Notes: generated by a model from the letters alone, not told the origin. A stretch of DNA of 64,000 nucleotides from Lycium barbarum (GCF_019175385.1 NC_083341.1:19414203-19478202); one strand, 5' to 3'; positions 48,785 to 61,007 are shown, numbered from the stretch's first letter. A program made the numbers and translations.

Positions 48785-48889
48785 GGATGCGATCATACCG
48801 ACACTAATGCACCGGATTTCATCAAAGCTTCAAGGTTAAGCGTGCTGGGGTGAGAGAAATACTAGGATGGGTGACTTCCCTGGGAAGTA
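48785..48889 (+). pseudogene. 5S rRNA-like sequence inside element D
   Basis: 105 bp follow plant 5S rRNA from GGATGCGATCATACC through CACTAATGCACCGGAT, GGTTAAGCGTGCT and GGATGGGTGACTTCCCTGGG. The internal pol III control regions (box A, intermediate element, box C) are recognisable; box C has one inserted C and one C-to-T change. The last 15 nt that pair with the 5' end are missing, and there is no TATA upstream or T-run just downstream. So it is a derivative, not a working 5S gene. Orientation equals that of element D. Confidence 0.85.
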
Positions 48890-51442
48890 TATTAAGAGCT
48901 CTACAAATTCAGACATAAAAGGCAGATGAGAAATTAAAGTAACCTAAGGGAAATTGGAGTATGCGGAGTGGTTGGAAACCCTAAAAAATCGCGAATGACG
49001 CGACGGACTAAACCGGCAAAGAGAAAGAAGGTGCATCACCTCTCTAGAACTAGGATAAGTTTGAAAGGTATTCGGAAATACTTTGGAAGCGAGGCATTAT
49101 TAAATATATGTATGTATGTGTATGACATCCCATACGCGGCTGCGTCAACCGATATGTGTGCTCCAGCAACCGACGCTGCTATATACTGAAGGCATTAATC
49201 GAACAGGGTATTGAAGTTCAAGTGACAAATGTTACCAAGTAAGTTGATGATATTTTCACCACAGTTAGAGTTGGAAAGTCCTAATGCAGTAAAATTAGGG
49301 GAAGGAAGAAAGTGAGTATATATAAAGTAAAGTGTAAGAAACGAGGGTGAGTGAAGTTTCCAAGAGAGACGACGGGCAAGGCAAGGGACTAATTGGATAA
49401 AATTTGAAGGTAGGCATACGAAAGGAATATTTCATGAACTTAGGGGTCGATACTATAAAATAACAAGTGGAGAAAGGCGCTCGAAGAGGAAGGATTTCAA
49501 GGAAGGTTTGAGGATGAAAGTAGGAAAGGTATACTAATGGGCTGATCGAAAGGAGAGGAGAGAAGAGAATAATGAATTAGCAAGCTAAACGGAAGGTAGT
49601 GCATCAATAACTTAGGATGAGGATAAAGAACATCGAGATTCGATTATAGAGGAGGCCGCCGGATATATGGGAAATATTCATCGGTGTGGACTAGCCTTGG
49701 CGGCAGGAAGGAGAATAAAAAAGAGAGTATTGCAGGGATTTCACGACACGAACAAGAAGTGGCAGGATACTGGAAGAATTACAACGCATAGATGGGATGC
49801 AAATAAGTAGTCAAGGAAAATTTTGGATAAGTGAGCTCCATGAGTAAAAGGGATTGATAATGGGAGCGGAAGAGTGTAGTATATTAACTCTCAATGATAT
49901 ATTATAGACGTAAAGTAAAACCGAAAACCCCCAGTAAGAAGAATTCCAGTGATAATAGTTGTGGAGGAAGACGAGAGACAAAAGGAGCAAGGTGTACGAG
50001 AGACAAAAGGAGCAAGGTGTGACCAAATGTTCCGTAAAATATTTTGATGGGTTCCAACGTCCCCATTAACCTATGGATTCGGGAAAATGTTCAGTCACAA
50101 AAGGTAGAAGTAGAAGGGCCTTAAAGAAGGTAGCGAGAATGGATCAGTAATGCATAAATGCTTCGTTTAAATGCAAAGCCCTCGACTGGCAGAAAGGAAA
50201 ATAAGTCAAGCTATACGATGAGAGAACTCCAGTATTATAAGGGACCAAAGAGAATTGACGGATCGTTAGGGTCGGTCAATGACTACCGATGCTTGGGAAT
50301 TATTAGTGTGTAAGAACACCCATAAAAGGAGGGAAGAGCAGATCTAATTCTGAAATGAGGTATATCATTGTCAAATTTCCAAAGAAAGAAAGAGGTTAGC
50401 TTAAAGAGGTCAAGATTCGGGACGTAATAGCGCATTAAGGATGTATTAAAAGGGAGCAAAAATGAATTAAAGAAAAGCAAACCACAAGCAGACATGAAAA
50501 AGGAATTATGGTGGATCAAGAAATACTTCATACGGACGTAAGATACGATATTTCTAGGCTTAGCGTATTCTAAAGAGTAATAAAGAGAATAAGGATGGTC
50601 TCTAAAATTATTTCACAGAGAATAATGGAAAAGACAACAGAAGGAAATCTTAGTGCCGGAAGAGATGACAATTGTAGCAAACGGAGCAGTGGTTGACAGT
50701 TTGCTAAATTCCAAAGGAAGGAAGAGCGTTGTTTGGCCATATCACCGGATATTAGGAAGCACCTCTTGGATCACTAATTACACTGAATGGGAGAGCATAT
50801 ACTACTGGAATTATAGGAACCATCCACGTGAAGTGATACCCAGCTAGAATAGGAAGGAGGCCACACTGGAAAGCTAACAGAGAAAAATGACTAACGAGGT
50901 AATCGCCGGTACAAGGAAATAGAAGGTAAATATATTTACGTTGCAAGAAAGTCGTAATAAAGTAAGAATTTCTATAGCCCTATGCTTCTGGAATTGTATC
51001 GCGAGGTTGAGGAAAGGAAATTAGGGGAAAAGTTTGGTAGAAATTCAAAGATGCGATGAGCTTTGAAATTAGTTTGAACTCGGATTATAGGTTGTTCCAA
51101 TCAATATGCATCGTAGAATAATGAAAATGGTGAGGAAACATTATGTACATATGCATTTTGGATATCGTATGACTGGTTTTGGAAAGGAGTTGGGGAGGAT
51201 AGCTCGAGGGGCATAACCATTATATTTACTAGCCATAAAGAGATATTGAGCAAATATTTGGGTTATCAGTGTGAGAGCGGCAGGGATGAGGATGTAAAGG
51301 ATTAGAGAACTTGACTGAAGAACTGCACGGAGTCAATACAGTGTGAGTCTAAGATCAATGGGTACAAGAAGGGATAACGCGAGATGGCACCGAAGGAGTA
51401 AACGCTAAAAGGGCGCCGTATTTGCGCGAGGGAGCTGCCCAA
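48890..51442 (+). other. AG-rich non-coding internal region of element D
   Basis: About 2.5 kb rich in GGAAGG/AAAGGA words on the plus strand, without retroviral-type domains. A 25-bp direct tandem duplication (ACGAGAGACAAAAGGAGCAA...) lies at about 49969-50019. Long minus-strand frames here reflect the base bias. Confidence 0.6.
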
Positions 51443-52847
51443 TGATGTACCGCGGATTTGTAGCACATTATACGCCTTTTTACTATGAATTTTGGTTGTT
51501 TTCAAGTAAGTCTGGTTCTCGTTAATATGTTTTGTTGTGTTTTAGGAAAACAATGGCCCAAAAGCAAAAAGCAAAGAACAAAAGAAAAATTGGCCAGAAA
51601 TGAAGAATCGACGGTCCGTTGATTAGCTGATGAACCTTCCTTTGAAGCGTCGATAAGCTCGATTTTCCAGTGATGACAAAGTTAAAGATGACAAAGGACG
51701 GAGGCATCGACGAAGCGTCGAACTGATCGACGGTTCGTCGTTTGTATCGTCGAACAGGATCTCTCAACAAAAGGGGAAAAAGACGGAATACTCGACGGAG
51801 TGTCGAACTGGTCGACGAGACCGTCGAATGTTACACAGTGCTGAAGGTACAAAGGACGGAACACTCAACGGATCGTCGAACGATCGACGGTCCGTCGATC
51901 TTGCTATTCGGGGCACTTTTGTCAGTTTTCTGCTGTGCGTTTTTGGAGCCTATTTAAAGAACATTTTAGTTTTTTTGTTTGTATCTAGATTTTATTATAC
52001 TCACTTAAAAAGTCCCATTGGTGGGTGAGCATTGAATACTCCCCTTTTGGGGCTTAGTGAAGACACAAGATTCCATTTTCCACCATCTTTATTACATTTG
52101 TAAGCTTTATGTCTCATTTATTGCTTATTACTTTTGAGACCATAATGTGTGAGTACTCCTTTAATCAAAGTTGTGGACCCAACTGATTGGTGCTATGTAA
52201 TGGGTATCTAACATTATATATATATATATATATATATAATGGGTTGTGATGTGTTTTATTATTTCTTGTATTCATTGTTTTATAAGTGGTTGCAAACACT
52301 TGTTCATGCACAAACCGTAGTTTATTTGGAAAGATGAACTAGGGTGTGATTTGAAATAATATAACAAGGACTCGGGGCGCTAACCCTCATTTAATGAACT
52401 CTCTTAGGAATAAGATGAGTTCTACTTGGCATATTTAATCAACCTTATTTATAACTTTTTTGCATTTGGGAAAATCATGAAAAGAAATACTTTCTAACTA
52501 TTGGAAAATATTAGAAAGTGTGTCAGAGATTAAGTGCATACATAACCGCGACCCATTAGAAATATATCATATTGACACCCATAGTATAACGTCTAATCAT
52601 TGCGGGGACAGAACTTTGGTTCTCAAAATCCAAACAAATTCCAAACAGTTCAAAATAGCAAACACAAACCAAATCTCCTTTTTAAAATACTAGGAATAGG
52701 ATTAAAGCCTTTAAAGACTAGTATCGCATACAGTTAGTACCCTTTTCTCTCTATATTCCCTGTGGAATTCGACCCCAACCTTGTTTGGGTTACTATATTT
52801 GACAATGTCCGCTTTACGCCATTAATAGGTGTAATTTGAGCGTATCA
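51443..52847 (+). repeat. 5' LTR of Athila element E (1405 bp)
   Basis: Starts TGATGTACCGCGG, ends GAGCGTATCA. The first 420 bp contain clustered CGACGG/CCGTCG palindromes; an AT microsatellite is at 52214-52239. The extent is set by the PBS five bases downstream and by the inverted copy that shares its exact start. Confidence 0.75.
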
Positions 52848-52852
52848 AATTT

Positions 52853-52870
52853 TGGCGCCATTGCCGGGGA
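52853..52870 (+). promoter_or_regulatory. Primer-binding site of Athila element E
   Basis: TGGCGCCATTGCCGGGGA is complementary, with one mismatch, to the 3' end of plant tRNA-Asp, the primer used by Athila-type elements. Confidence 0.85.
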
Positions 52871-52965
52871 GTACGGTTTAGAAATTACTGATTGTTGTGT
52901 ACTCTTCTTTAAAACTTTTTCTATTCCATCACACCTCGTTTGCTGTTGTGGTGAACCAGGTGAAC

Positions 52966-54363
52966 ATGACAGGAAGACCGAATCGGAATCAAGGAAACCA
53001 AGGTGGACTCCAAGTGAACCCACCTGCACCAGAAGAGGATGAGGATGAAAATATATTCGCGGAATTCATCAATGAAGCTGATTATGCTTCTGCCGTGGTT
53101 CCTCCTAGAACTGAAAATGCTACCTTCAAAATTGATAGTTCTATCTATCAGCTGCTGAAACTTGAAGGTTATTTCCGAAATTCTTCGGAGGATTGTCCAC
53201 TTCGACATTTGAAGAACTTCTTGCATGTATGTGCTCAACAATACCAAGGTGCTGTTTCTGCCGATGCATTTCGGTTACGGGTCTTTAAATATTCCTTGGC
53301 TGGCCAAGCCAGGGAATGGTCTGAAAAGCTCCCCAACAATTCTATTCACACGTGGAACGAGTTAGCCAATACATTTTTGAAGAAATGGTTCCCTCCAAGC
53401 AAAAAGGCTGAGCTTCGGGATAAGATCTTTAAGTTCAAACAACTTTCGGGGGAATAATTATATTCAGCATGGGAGCGTTTCAAGTATTATCTAGCTCAAT
53501 CTCCAACTCACGAATTTCCGGATGCTATTCTTACGGAGAAATTCTACAAGGGCTTGGATACAATGAATCAGATTGATGTAAATACTGCCGCAGGAGGATG
53601 CTTCATGGACAAGTCATTTATCGTTATCACCCATTTTCTTGATAAGCTCACCACCCACAATCAAGCTTGGCACTCGAGTGATAGTGAAGTCCTGTCATAT
53701 GGTAGTCCCTCTGCTACCGCGGTGGCCAAAGAAAATCATGAGCGAGATCATGCTTTTGCTCAATTGCAAACCACCGTGTATTTGTTGTCAAAGAGGCTTA
53801 CGGAGAAAGAAGCTAAAAGTGTGAATGTTGTCGAAGAGATGCCACCTCATACTCCCGGAATGTACCAAGTCTCGGAGGAAGCTTATCTAGAGGGGCAGCC
53901 ACAATGTGAGGATGTAAATTATATCGATCACTCTCAAGGGGGTTATAAAAAGCAATGGAGACCCCAACCACAAAGCAATCAATATGGCCGAAATGAATAC
54001 GGTGGTTCGGATAAGAGGGATTACAACAACAACAATTATGGTAATCGGAATCCCAATGCCTATGTTCCACCAAAGGGCAGCACGTCTAACTCTCAGAATT
54101 GGCGAGAAGGTTCGTCCAATGATCAAGGGACTTCTCGAATGGAATCTATGCTTGAAAAGATACTGGACAACCAGCATAAGAGTGACAAGAAGATGGAGAA
54201 TTTGACCGAAGTGTTAGGCTCTCACACCGCTTCAATTAATAAACTGGAGTCACAAATGCGAGATATTTCTCGTGAGCAACATCCACCGCAAAGAGGGGGC
54301 CTTCCTAGCGACACAGTTCCGAACCCAAGGGGTAGTGGAGGCGATCACACTGCCTCATGCTAA
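52966..54363 (+). pseudogene. Athila gag (one frame, two stops)
   Basis: Starts MTGRPNRNQGN. The retrotransposon gag domain spans 53140-53600 with LRHLKNFLHVC, RLRVFKYSLAGQAREW, FLKKWFPPSKKAEL and AWERFKYYL. A TAA at 53455-53457 interrupts it inside the domain, directly after KFKQLSGE. The frame resumes in register through AAGGCFMDKS and a Gln/Asn-rich nucleocapsid-like part, and stops again at 54361-54363 before the protease-bearing frame. This would form the virus-like particle shell in the cytoplasm. Confidence 0.85.
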
Positions 54364-54384
54364 GCTATTTCCACTAGAAGCGGA

Positions 54385-55330
54385 ATGATCCTTGACGTGG
54401 TAAATCAGAAAGTGGTTGAACCTATCATTGTCAAGCCAATTATTGATGAGGTTGTTGAAGAGGAGGTTGAAGAAGAAATAGAGGCACCAATTGAAGTGCC
54501 TATTATTGTTGAGAAAGAGAAGGAAGTGCACCCTAGTGTTCAAAAGGGTGACGAGGAGTCAAGTGTTGAAAATGCTACTGGTGAGAGCTTTCAAAAGAGC
54601 AAGGTCACGGGGGCAATTAAACCCTTGACTCAAACATATAAGTCTTCTCCCCCGTTCCCACGAAGATTGATGAAAATAACGGAGGATGCCAAGTGCCAAC
54701 GATTCTACGACCAATTGAAAGGGTTGTCAATGAATATCCCATTCCTAGACGCATTCCAAGAAATGCCGGAATTTGCTAAATACTTGAAAGATTTATTGAC
54801 GAAGAAGAGGCCAATCAATCATGATACGGTGGGAGTCACCCACCGTGTGAGCGCTATTATTTCGTCATCAAAGGTTAAAAAGAAGGGAGATCCCGGGGCT
54901 TTCACTATCCCTTGCACCATCGGTCATCATGACTTTGCTCGTGCTTTATGTGACAATGGAGCTAGTATTAATTTAATGCCACTGGCCATATATAAGCAAG
55001 CTGGGTTGGGAACACCTAGACCAACGAGCATGCGTCTCCAAATGGCCGATAGAACCATCAAAAGACCGGTAGGGGTTGTTGATGACATCCTTGTTAAAGC
55101 GGGGGATTTTTTATTACCGGCAGATTTTGTCATCCTTGATTGTGCGGTTGACAAGGAGTCCCAATTATCTTGGGAAGGCCATTTATTGCCACCGGGAGAG
55201 CCCTAATGGACTCGGAAAAGAATGAAATGAAATTCCGGGTCAATGATGAAGAGGTAACCTTCCAAGCTAGCAAGGGGTTAAAATTGCCTAGTGCTTATGA
55301 GAGCATTTCGGTCATTCATTCGTTCAATTA
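54385..55330 (+). pseudogene. Athila protease region
   Basis: Continues the gag frame after the stop (TRSGMILDVVNQK), then an acidic Val/Glu-rich linker. The retropepsin-like region has ALCDNGASINLMP; the active-site triplet usually reads DLGAS/DSGAS. A one-base loss near 55157 shifts the frame within the LG(R)PF region; the restored reading continues in another frame to a TAG near 55331. Confidence 0.8.
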
Positions 55331-58300
55331 GATAGACGAAGCGGTGGAGCATAACTTAGAAGAGGAGCACTTTGACAAGACACTTTCGGCTATTTTGGTG
55401 AACTTCGAGGTGGATAACATGAAGGGGTATATTGAAACAGTTAATTCTCTCATTGGCCGGGGTTCATACTCTTATGAGCCGAAGAAATTATCTCTTGATC
55501 TTGATAAAAGAACCAGTCCTCCGGCTAAGCCTTCGATTATTGAGCCTCTAAAACTTGAGCTCAAGCTACTTCCCTCTCATTTGAAGTATGATTTTCTTGG
55601 CCCAGATAATACTTTACCGGTTATTCTCTCATCTTTGTTAAGTGAGGAACAAACTCAAAAGGTGCTTGAAGTGTTGCGGGCTTATCGAAGATCTATTGGG
55701 TGGACTATTGCGGATATTAAGGGAATTCCTTCCGGTATTTGGGAACATAGAATCGAGTTTGAGGAGGATAGTTCATCAAGTGTAGAGCATCAAAGGAGGC
55801 TAAACCCTCCTATGCAAGAAGTGGTGAAGAAAGAGATAATCAAATGGTTAGATGCGGGTGTTGTATACCCAATTGCAAACAGTCCATGGGTGAGTACGGT
55901 GCAATGTGTTCCAAAGAAGGAGGGCATCACTGTTATCCCTAACTCCAAGAATGAGTTGATTCCTACAAGGACAGTCACCAGATGAAGAGTGTGTATGGAC
56001 TACCGAAAGCTAAACACCGCAACTTGTAAGGACCACTTCCCTATGCCTTTTATTGATCAAATGCTTGATCGGCTAGCTGGAAGAACTTATTATTGCTTTT
56101 TGGATGGGTACTCGGGGTACAACCAAATCAATATTGCATTAGAAGACCACTTTCACTTGTCCTTATGGCACTTTTGCTTTCAGCCGCATGCCTTTCGGCT
56201 TGTGCAATGCCCCGGCTACTTTCCAACGGTGTATGATGTCTATTTTCTCAGATATGGTGGAAGATTTCTTGGAAGTCTTCGTGGATGATTTTTCTGTTGT
56301 TGGTGACTCCTTTGACGAATGTCTCGCCAATCTCGGTAAGGTATTGAAGCGGTGTGAAGAAACCAACCTTGTACTTAATTGGGAGAAATGTCAATCATGG
56401 TGACAGAAGGGATTGTCCTTGGCCATAAGATTTCCTAGAAGGGCATTGAGGTAGATCGAGCAAAAGTGGATGTTATAGCCAAGCTCCCACCACCAATCTC
56501 TGTCAAAGGGGTTCACAGTTTCTTGGGACATGCCGGTTTCTATCGGCGATTCATCAAAGATTTCTCCAAGATCGCCAACTCGATGTGTAAGCTTCTTGAA
56601 AAATAAGCTAAGTTTGCATTTGATGAGAAGTTCCTTAAGGCATTTAATGAGTTGAAGGAAATGCTCACCTCTACTCCAATTATTATATCTCCGGATTGGT
56701 CAATGCCATTTGAGCTCATGTGTGATGCAAGCGGATTTGCTATTGGTGCGGTGCTTTGGCAAAGTCACAACAAAATCATGCACCCAATTTATTATGCTAG
56801 CAAGACCCTTAATAGAGCTCAAATGAATTATACCGTCACCGAGAAAGAGCTTCTAGCCATTGTCTACGCGTTTGAGAAGTTCTGAGCCTATCTACTTGGA
56901 TCCAAAGTGGTTGTTCATACGGATCATACGGCCTTGAGATACTTGATGACAAAGAAAGATGCAAAGCCAAGGTTGATTCGTTGGGTCTTGTTGTTGCAAG
57001 AGTTTGACTTTGAGGTCAAAGATCGAAAAGGTTGTGAAAACCAAGTTGCAGATCATCTATCTAGACTTGAGGAAGCTGGGAGACCAAGTGGAAATCTTGA
57101 ATTAAATGATGTTTTCCCTGATGAGAGGTTCTTGGTTGTATCTTGTGAGGTTGCCCCTTGGTACGTAGATATCGCCAACTTCTTGGTGACAGGTCTTATT
57201 CCCGACGATATCGAGGCTTACCAAAAGAAGAAATTCTTGAGAGATAGTCGTCAATACTATTGGGATGAGCCCTATTTGTTCCGAACTTGTGCCGACAACA
57301 TCATTCGGCGATGTGTGGCCGAATCTGAGGCCATGGAAATCTTGAAAGCTTGCCATGACTCTCCCGTGGGGGGTCATCATAGTGGGAACCGCACAACAGC
57401 TAAAGTGCTTGAATGTGGCTATTGTTGGCCCACCATTTATCATGATGCAAATTTGATGGTGAAATCTTGTGACCAATGTCAACACCAAGGATCAATTGGG
57501 AAGAAGCACGAAATGCCAATGAATTTTGTCATGGAGGTTGAACTATTTGATGTGTGGGGCATCGACTTTATGGGACCATTTGTAAGTTCTCGTGGCATGC
57601 GATACATCCTTGTCGCGGTTGACTATGTGTCCAAGTGGTTTGAAGCTGTAGCATTGCCCAACAGTGATGGCAAGAGTGTCACCAAATTTCTCAAAAGAAA
57701 CATATTCACAAGGTTTGACACTCGACGGGCAATCATTAGTGATGGTGGTACTCACTTTTGCAACAAGCAATTCGCTAATCTCTTGGAGAAATATGGAGTG
57801 CAGCATAGGGTGGCAACTCCTTACCACCCCCAAACTAGTGGGCAAGTCGAAGTCTCAAATCGAGAAACAAAGAGCATTTTAGCAAAGACGGTTAATGCAA
57901 ACCGAACTGATTCGTCATCTAAGCTTGATGACGCTCTTTGGGCTTATTGAACAGCGTTCAAGACACCCATTGGTACTTATCCTTATCGGTTGTTGTTCGG
58001 TAAAGCTTGTCATTTACCTGTTGAATTCAAACACAAGGCTTTGTGGGCATTAAAACAACTGAACATGAATTGGGACGAAGCAACCAAGCTACGGTTGTTT
58101 CAAATGAATGAAATGGATCAGTTTCGGTATCATACCTATGAGAGTGAAAGTTTCTACAAAGAAAGGATGAAACACTATCATGATGTCAAACTTCTGAAGC
58201 GAGACTTTCAACCGGGTGATTCGGTGTTACTGTTCAATTCAAGGTTGAAGCTCTTTCCGGGAAAGTTGAAATCCAAGTGGTTCGGCCCTTTTACTTTGGT

Positions 58301-58454
58301 GAGTGTGTCACCCAATGGGTCAATGGAGTTAAAGTCTGACGACGGGGCGCGTACTTTCAGAGTCAATGGCCATCGGGTAAAGCACTACCATTGGATGGTT
58401 GATGGAGACAAGATTGTCAATGCTCACCGGTTAAAACATCGCACCGGACCTTAG
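55331..58454 (+). pseudogene. Athila reverse transcriptase, RNase H and integrase
   Basis: RT: KEIIKWLDAGVVYPIANSPW, then DYRKLNTATCKDHFPMPFID, YCFLDGYSGYNQI, FGLCNAPATFQRCM and the YVDD-type site as FVDDFSV (about 56278-56298). RNase [39 protein letters not shown]. Integrase: zinc finger [11 protein letters not shown]...CDQCQ, core [29 protein letters not shown], and a GPF-type C-terminus. Breaks include stops at 55981-55985, 56401-56403, 56605, 56883 and 57948, and frameshifts near 56145-56190 and 56397. Order RT-RNase H-integrase is that of gypsy elements. Confidence 0.88.
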
Positions 58455-58934
58455 CATCCAAAGTGGTATCACGTCGTGCCGCGACGTTAAATTGTGCGCT
58501 TCTTGGGAGGCAACCCATGTGCATTTTTCGCAATATATTTTTCTTTCATTACGTTGATTTTTGTTGTTGTGTTGTTTTAATGTTTGTTGATGTGTTGCAG
58601 AACCTAAGTGTTGAACCCATAAATTGCCAGGACAGTAGTTACAAGACAACTTCGACGGATCGTCGATATGATCGACGAAACGTCGAATGTACTGTCGAGT
58701 GGATAACATGAAAGATTGGTCACTGGAAATAATGGCAAATCGACGACAGGTTTGACGCTCTGTCGAACTGATCGGCGATCAGATCGACGGGCGTTCTTCT
58801 GCTCTCTTTTTTATTAAAAAGAGAGAGAGAGAGAGAGACACGAAGGGTCGTGATAAAAAGACGGAACGTCGATTGATTCGACGTTCCGTCGATTGAACAG
58901 CCCCTCCGTCTTTTTTTTAACCCGATGGTTCAGG

Positions 58935-58957
58935 GACGTGGGTTTATAACCCACGTC
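58935..58957. promoter_or_regulatory. Perfect inverted repeat around a TATA-like core
   Basis: Ten-base arms GACGTGGGTT and AACCCACGTC around TAT. The arms hold ACGT cores (bZIP-type sites) and the centre reads TTTATAA. A CT-rich leader-like segment follows 30-150 bp downstream, so it could be an internal promoter of the third ORF. Inference only. Confidence 0.4.
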
Positions 58958-60104
58958 TGTTTCCCTGCCCCTCATTTCATATGTAACGTCTCTCTCTCTC
59001 TATTTCTCTCTCTCTCGCTACCCCAACCCTACCCACTCCCCCCTTCCTTCACCAGCCACTACCGCCACTTTCCCCCCTACCCTACTACTTTATCCCTCTT
59101 TTTGTGTGCTTTTTTCGAGTAGTTTTCCATTCTAAAAAGTTTAAATCATCTTCAAGGTACGTGACTTACTGGATTAGTTTTCCCTTATGATTGTTTGTTT
59201 TTGCATTCTAGGGCTTATGTTGCTTATTTTTTATTGCTTTCCTTATTTTTGCTTCGTGGTATTTTCGCCTGGTATGCTCATATTTTTTGCTGGGGGTGGT
59301 TTGTTGATTTGTCTGTGGTTGTTGGGCGATTAATTTTTAGCCAAGTCGGAGGGCATTACAACAAACACACCTCAGTCATGAGGTTGTTGTTGTTTTGCCC
59401 ACCAACTGTTCGATGAAATGCCAAAGTAGGGCATTATGGGTCACAATGGCTTGGAGGGCATTACGACCTTCGTGTTGTTTTGCCCGCCAAATGTTTTCCC
59501 CGCCAAATGTTTTCCCTAGTCTAACCCACGCCAACATGGGGTGAAGTCTGAGTAACCCCAAAATAAGTGACGATTGGTACATCGGCCAAAGAATGTATAG
59601 GATCTGTAGTCTAGCATGCGAAAACATTCGACGCTCAATTAGACGGCCCGTCGATTCAATCGACTGACCGTCCTATTTAATGTCGAATGAGCCTTATCTA
59701 ATGTTATTGCCAAGAACAGTATCGACAGTGGATTCGACGACTCGTCGAATCGATCGACGGGGCGTCTTTCCCACCGTCGCTTAGTTCAAATTTCCAGTGG
59801 CCAATTTGGTGCTGAAATGAGATCGACGATTAGATCGACGGCCCGTCGAATTGATCGACAGGGCGTCTTTCTCACCGTCTTTTGATTGAAATTTCCAGTG
59901 GCCAACCAGCGATCGACGATGGGATCGATGGCGCGTCGAATAGTTCAACGCGAACTTCGACGCTTCGTCGATCTGTTCGATGACTCTTTAGCACATCGAC
60001 GGACCATTGACAGCTTTAGCAATGATCGCATGTCTTGTACTTTTGACTGATTCTTTTATGTTTCTATGGTTATCTTAACAATGAAGTGTATTCTTTTCTC
60101 AGGT

Positions 60105-60278
60105 ATGCCTCCAAAGAATCCAGTCAAGCGGGGTGGTGGTCCCAGGAAAGGCCGAGGACGGGGTTAAACAACCCTTACTCTTAGGGACGAACCCTCTGAC
60201 TCTGACAATCAAGTGGTAGTCCCAACGACTCGATCGAGGGCTCAGATCACCATGCCCCAAGCAGAATCATCACACGAA
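60105..60278 (+). pseudogene. Short third ORF of Athila element E (broken)
   Basis: MPPKNPVKRGGG then a Gly/Arg-rich stretch, a TAA at 60165-60167, and in-frame continuation DEPSDSDNQ...TTRSRAQITMP up to the inverted LTR fragment. Basic start suggests nucleic-acid or nuclear targeting; no known domain. It is cut off by the rearrangement at 60279. Confidence 0.45.
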
Positions 60279-60695
60279 CCGTCCTTTGTACCTTTAGCAC
60301 TGTGTAACATTCGACGGTGCCGTCGACCAGTTCGATGCTCCGTCGAGTATTCCGTCTTTTTCCCCTTTTGTTGAGAGATCCTGTTCGATGATACAAACGA
60401 AGAACCGTCGATCAGTTCGATGCTTCGTCGATGCCTTCGTCCTTTGTCGTCTTCAACTTTGTCATCACTGGAAAATCGAGCTTATCGACGCTTCAAAGGA
60501 CGGTTCGTTGGCTGATCAACGGAACGTCAATTCTTCATTTCTGGCCAATTTTTCTTTTGTTCTTTGCTTTTTGATTTTGGGCCATTGTTTTCCTAAAACA
60601 CAACAAAAAATATTAACGAGAACCAGACTTACTTGAAAACAACCAAAATTCATAGTAAAAAGGCGTCGAATGTGCCACAAATCCGCGGCACATCA
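60279..60695 (-). repeat. Inverted copy of the Athila LTR start (417 bp)
   Basis: On the minus strand it begins TGATGTGCCGCGG at 60695 and matches 51443-51859 with a few percent differences, ending at the word CAAAGGACGG. The junction with the internal region lies in CGACGGTTCG-type sequence common to LTR and interior. Confidence 0.88.
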
Positions 60696-61007
60696 CCCAC
60701 TAATAGAGAAACAAGGAGTGAGGAAAAGGGAGTGCTTGCAAGATGATGGGTGGTTATGGAATGGCAATTCAAGACTACGATAAAGGAAACAGAACGAGAG
60801 CGGGATACGAGTTGATATCTGATTATGTACATAAGAACAAAGAGGTGATGGGGTGCATAGATGAGTCCGATGAAGGAGTTAAGAGCGAACAAGAAAAGAT
60901 TGATCAATGTATAGCATAAAGATATGGTGATCAGATTCTAAGAAATGGCAATGAACCAACGGAGGTGTTGGGGGTTGTAAACTACAACATTCGAGAACGA
61001 ATGTTTT

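Larger units (their letters stand above)
58455..60278 (+). other. Post-pol region of Athila element E
   Basis: Athila elements often carry a third, env-like ORF here. It holds a (GA)n run (58816-58838), CT-rich leader-like sequence (58985-59110), a possible AAG|GTACGTG donor near 59157, and CGACGG palindrome clusters at 58650-58905 and 59628-60010. A CAG acceptor-like site at about 60100 is followed by the short third ORF. Confidence 0.6.
51443..60695 (+). mobile_element. Athila-type gypsy element E with inverted LTR ends
   Basis: Order: LTR 51443-52847, PBS, gag, protease, RT, RNase H, integrase (ends 58454), a long post-pol region with a short third ORF, then a 417-bp inverted copy of the LTR start (60279-60695). 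Flanks CCCAA (51438-51442) and CCCAC (60696-60700) look like a 5-bp duplication with one mismatch. A normal 3' LTR (ending GCGTATCA) is absent. All frames carry stops or shifts. Confidence 0.8.

Noticed and set aside
48785..48889. Functional 5S rRNA gene
   Set aside because: The 3' end that pairs with the 5' end is missing, box C has an insertion, and no T-run terminator or upstream TATA is present.
49811..50531. Minus-strand membrane-protein-like frames
   Set aside because: They are shadows of the AG-rich strand bias of element D's internal region, giving Leu/Phe/Ser-rich translations.
51443..58454. Endogenous virus
   Set aside because: The domain order, tRNA-Asp primer site and gag/protease motifs fit an Athila gypsy retrotransposon; no movement protein or pararetroviral feature is seen.
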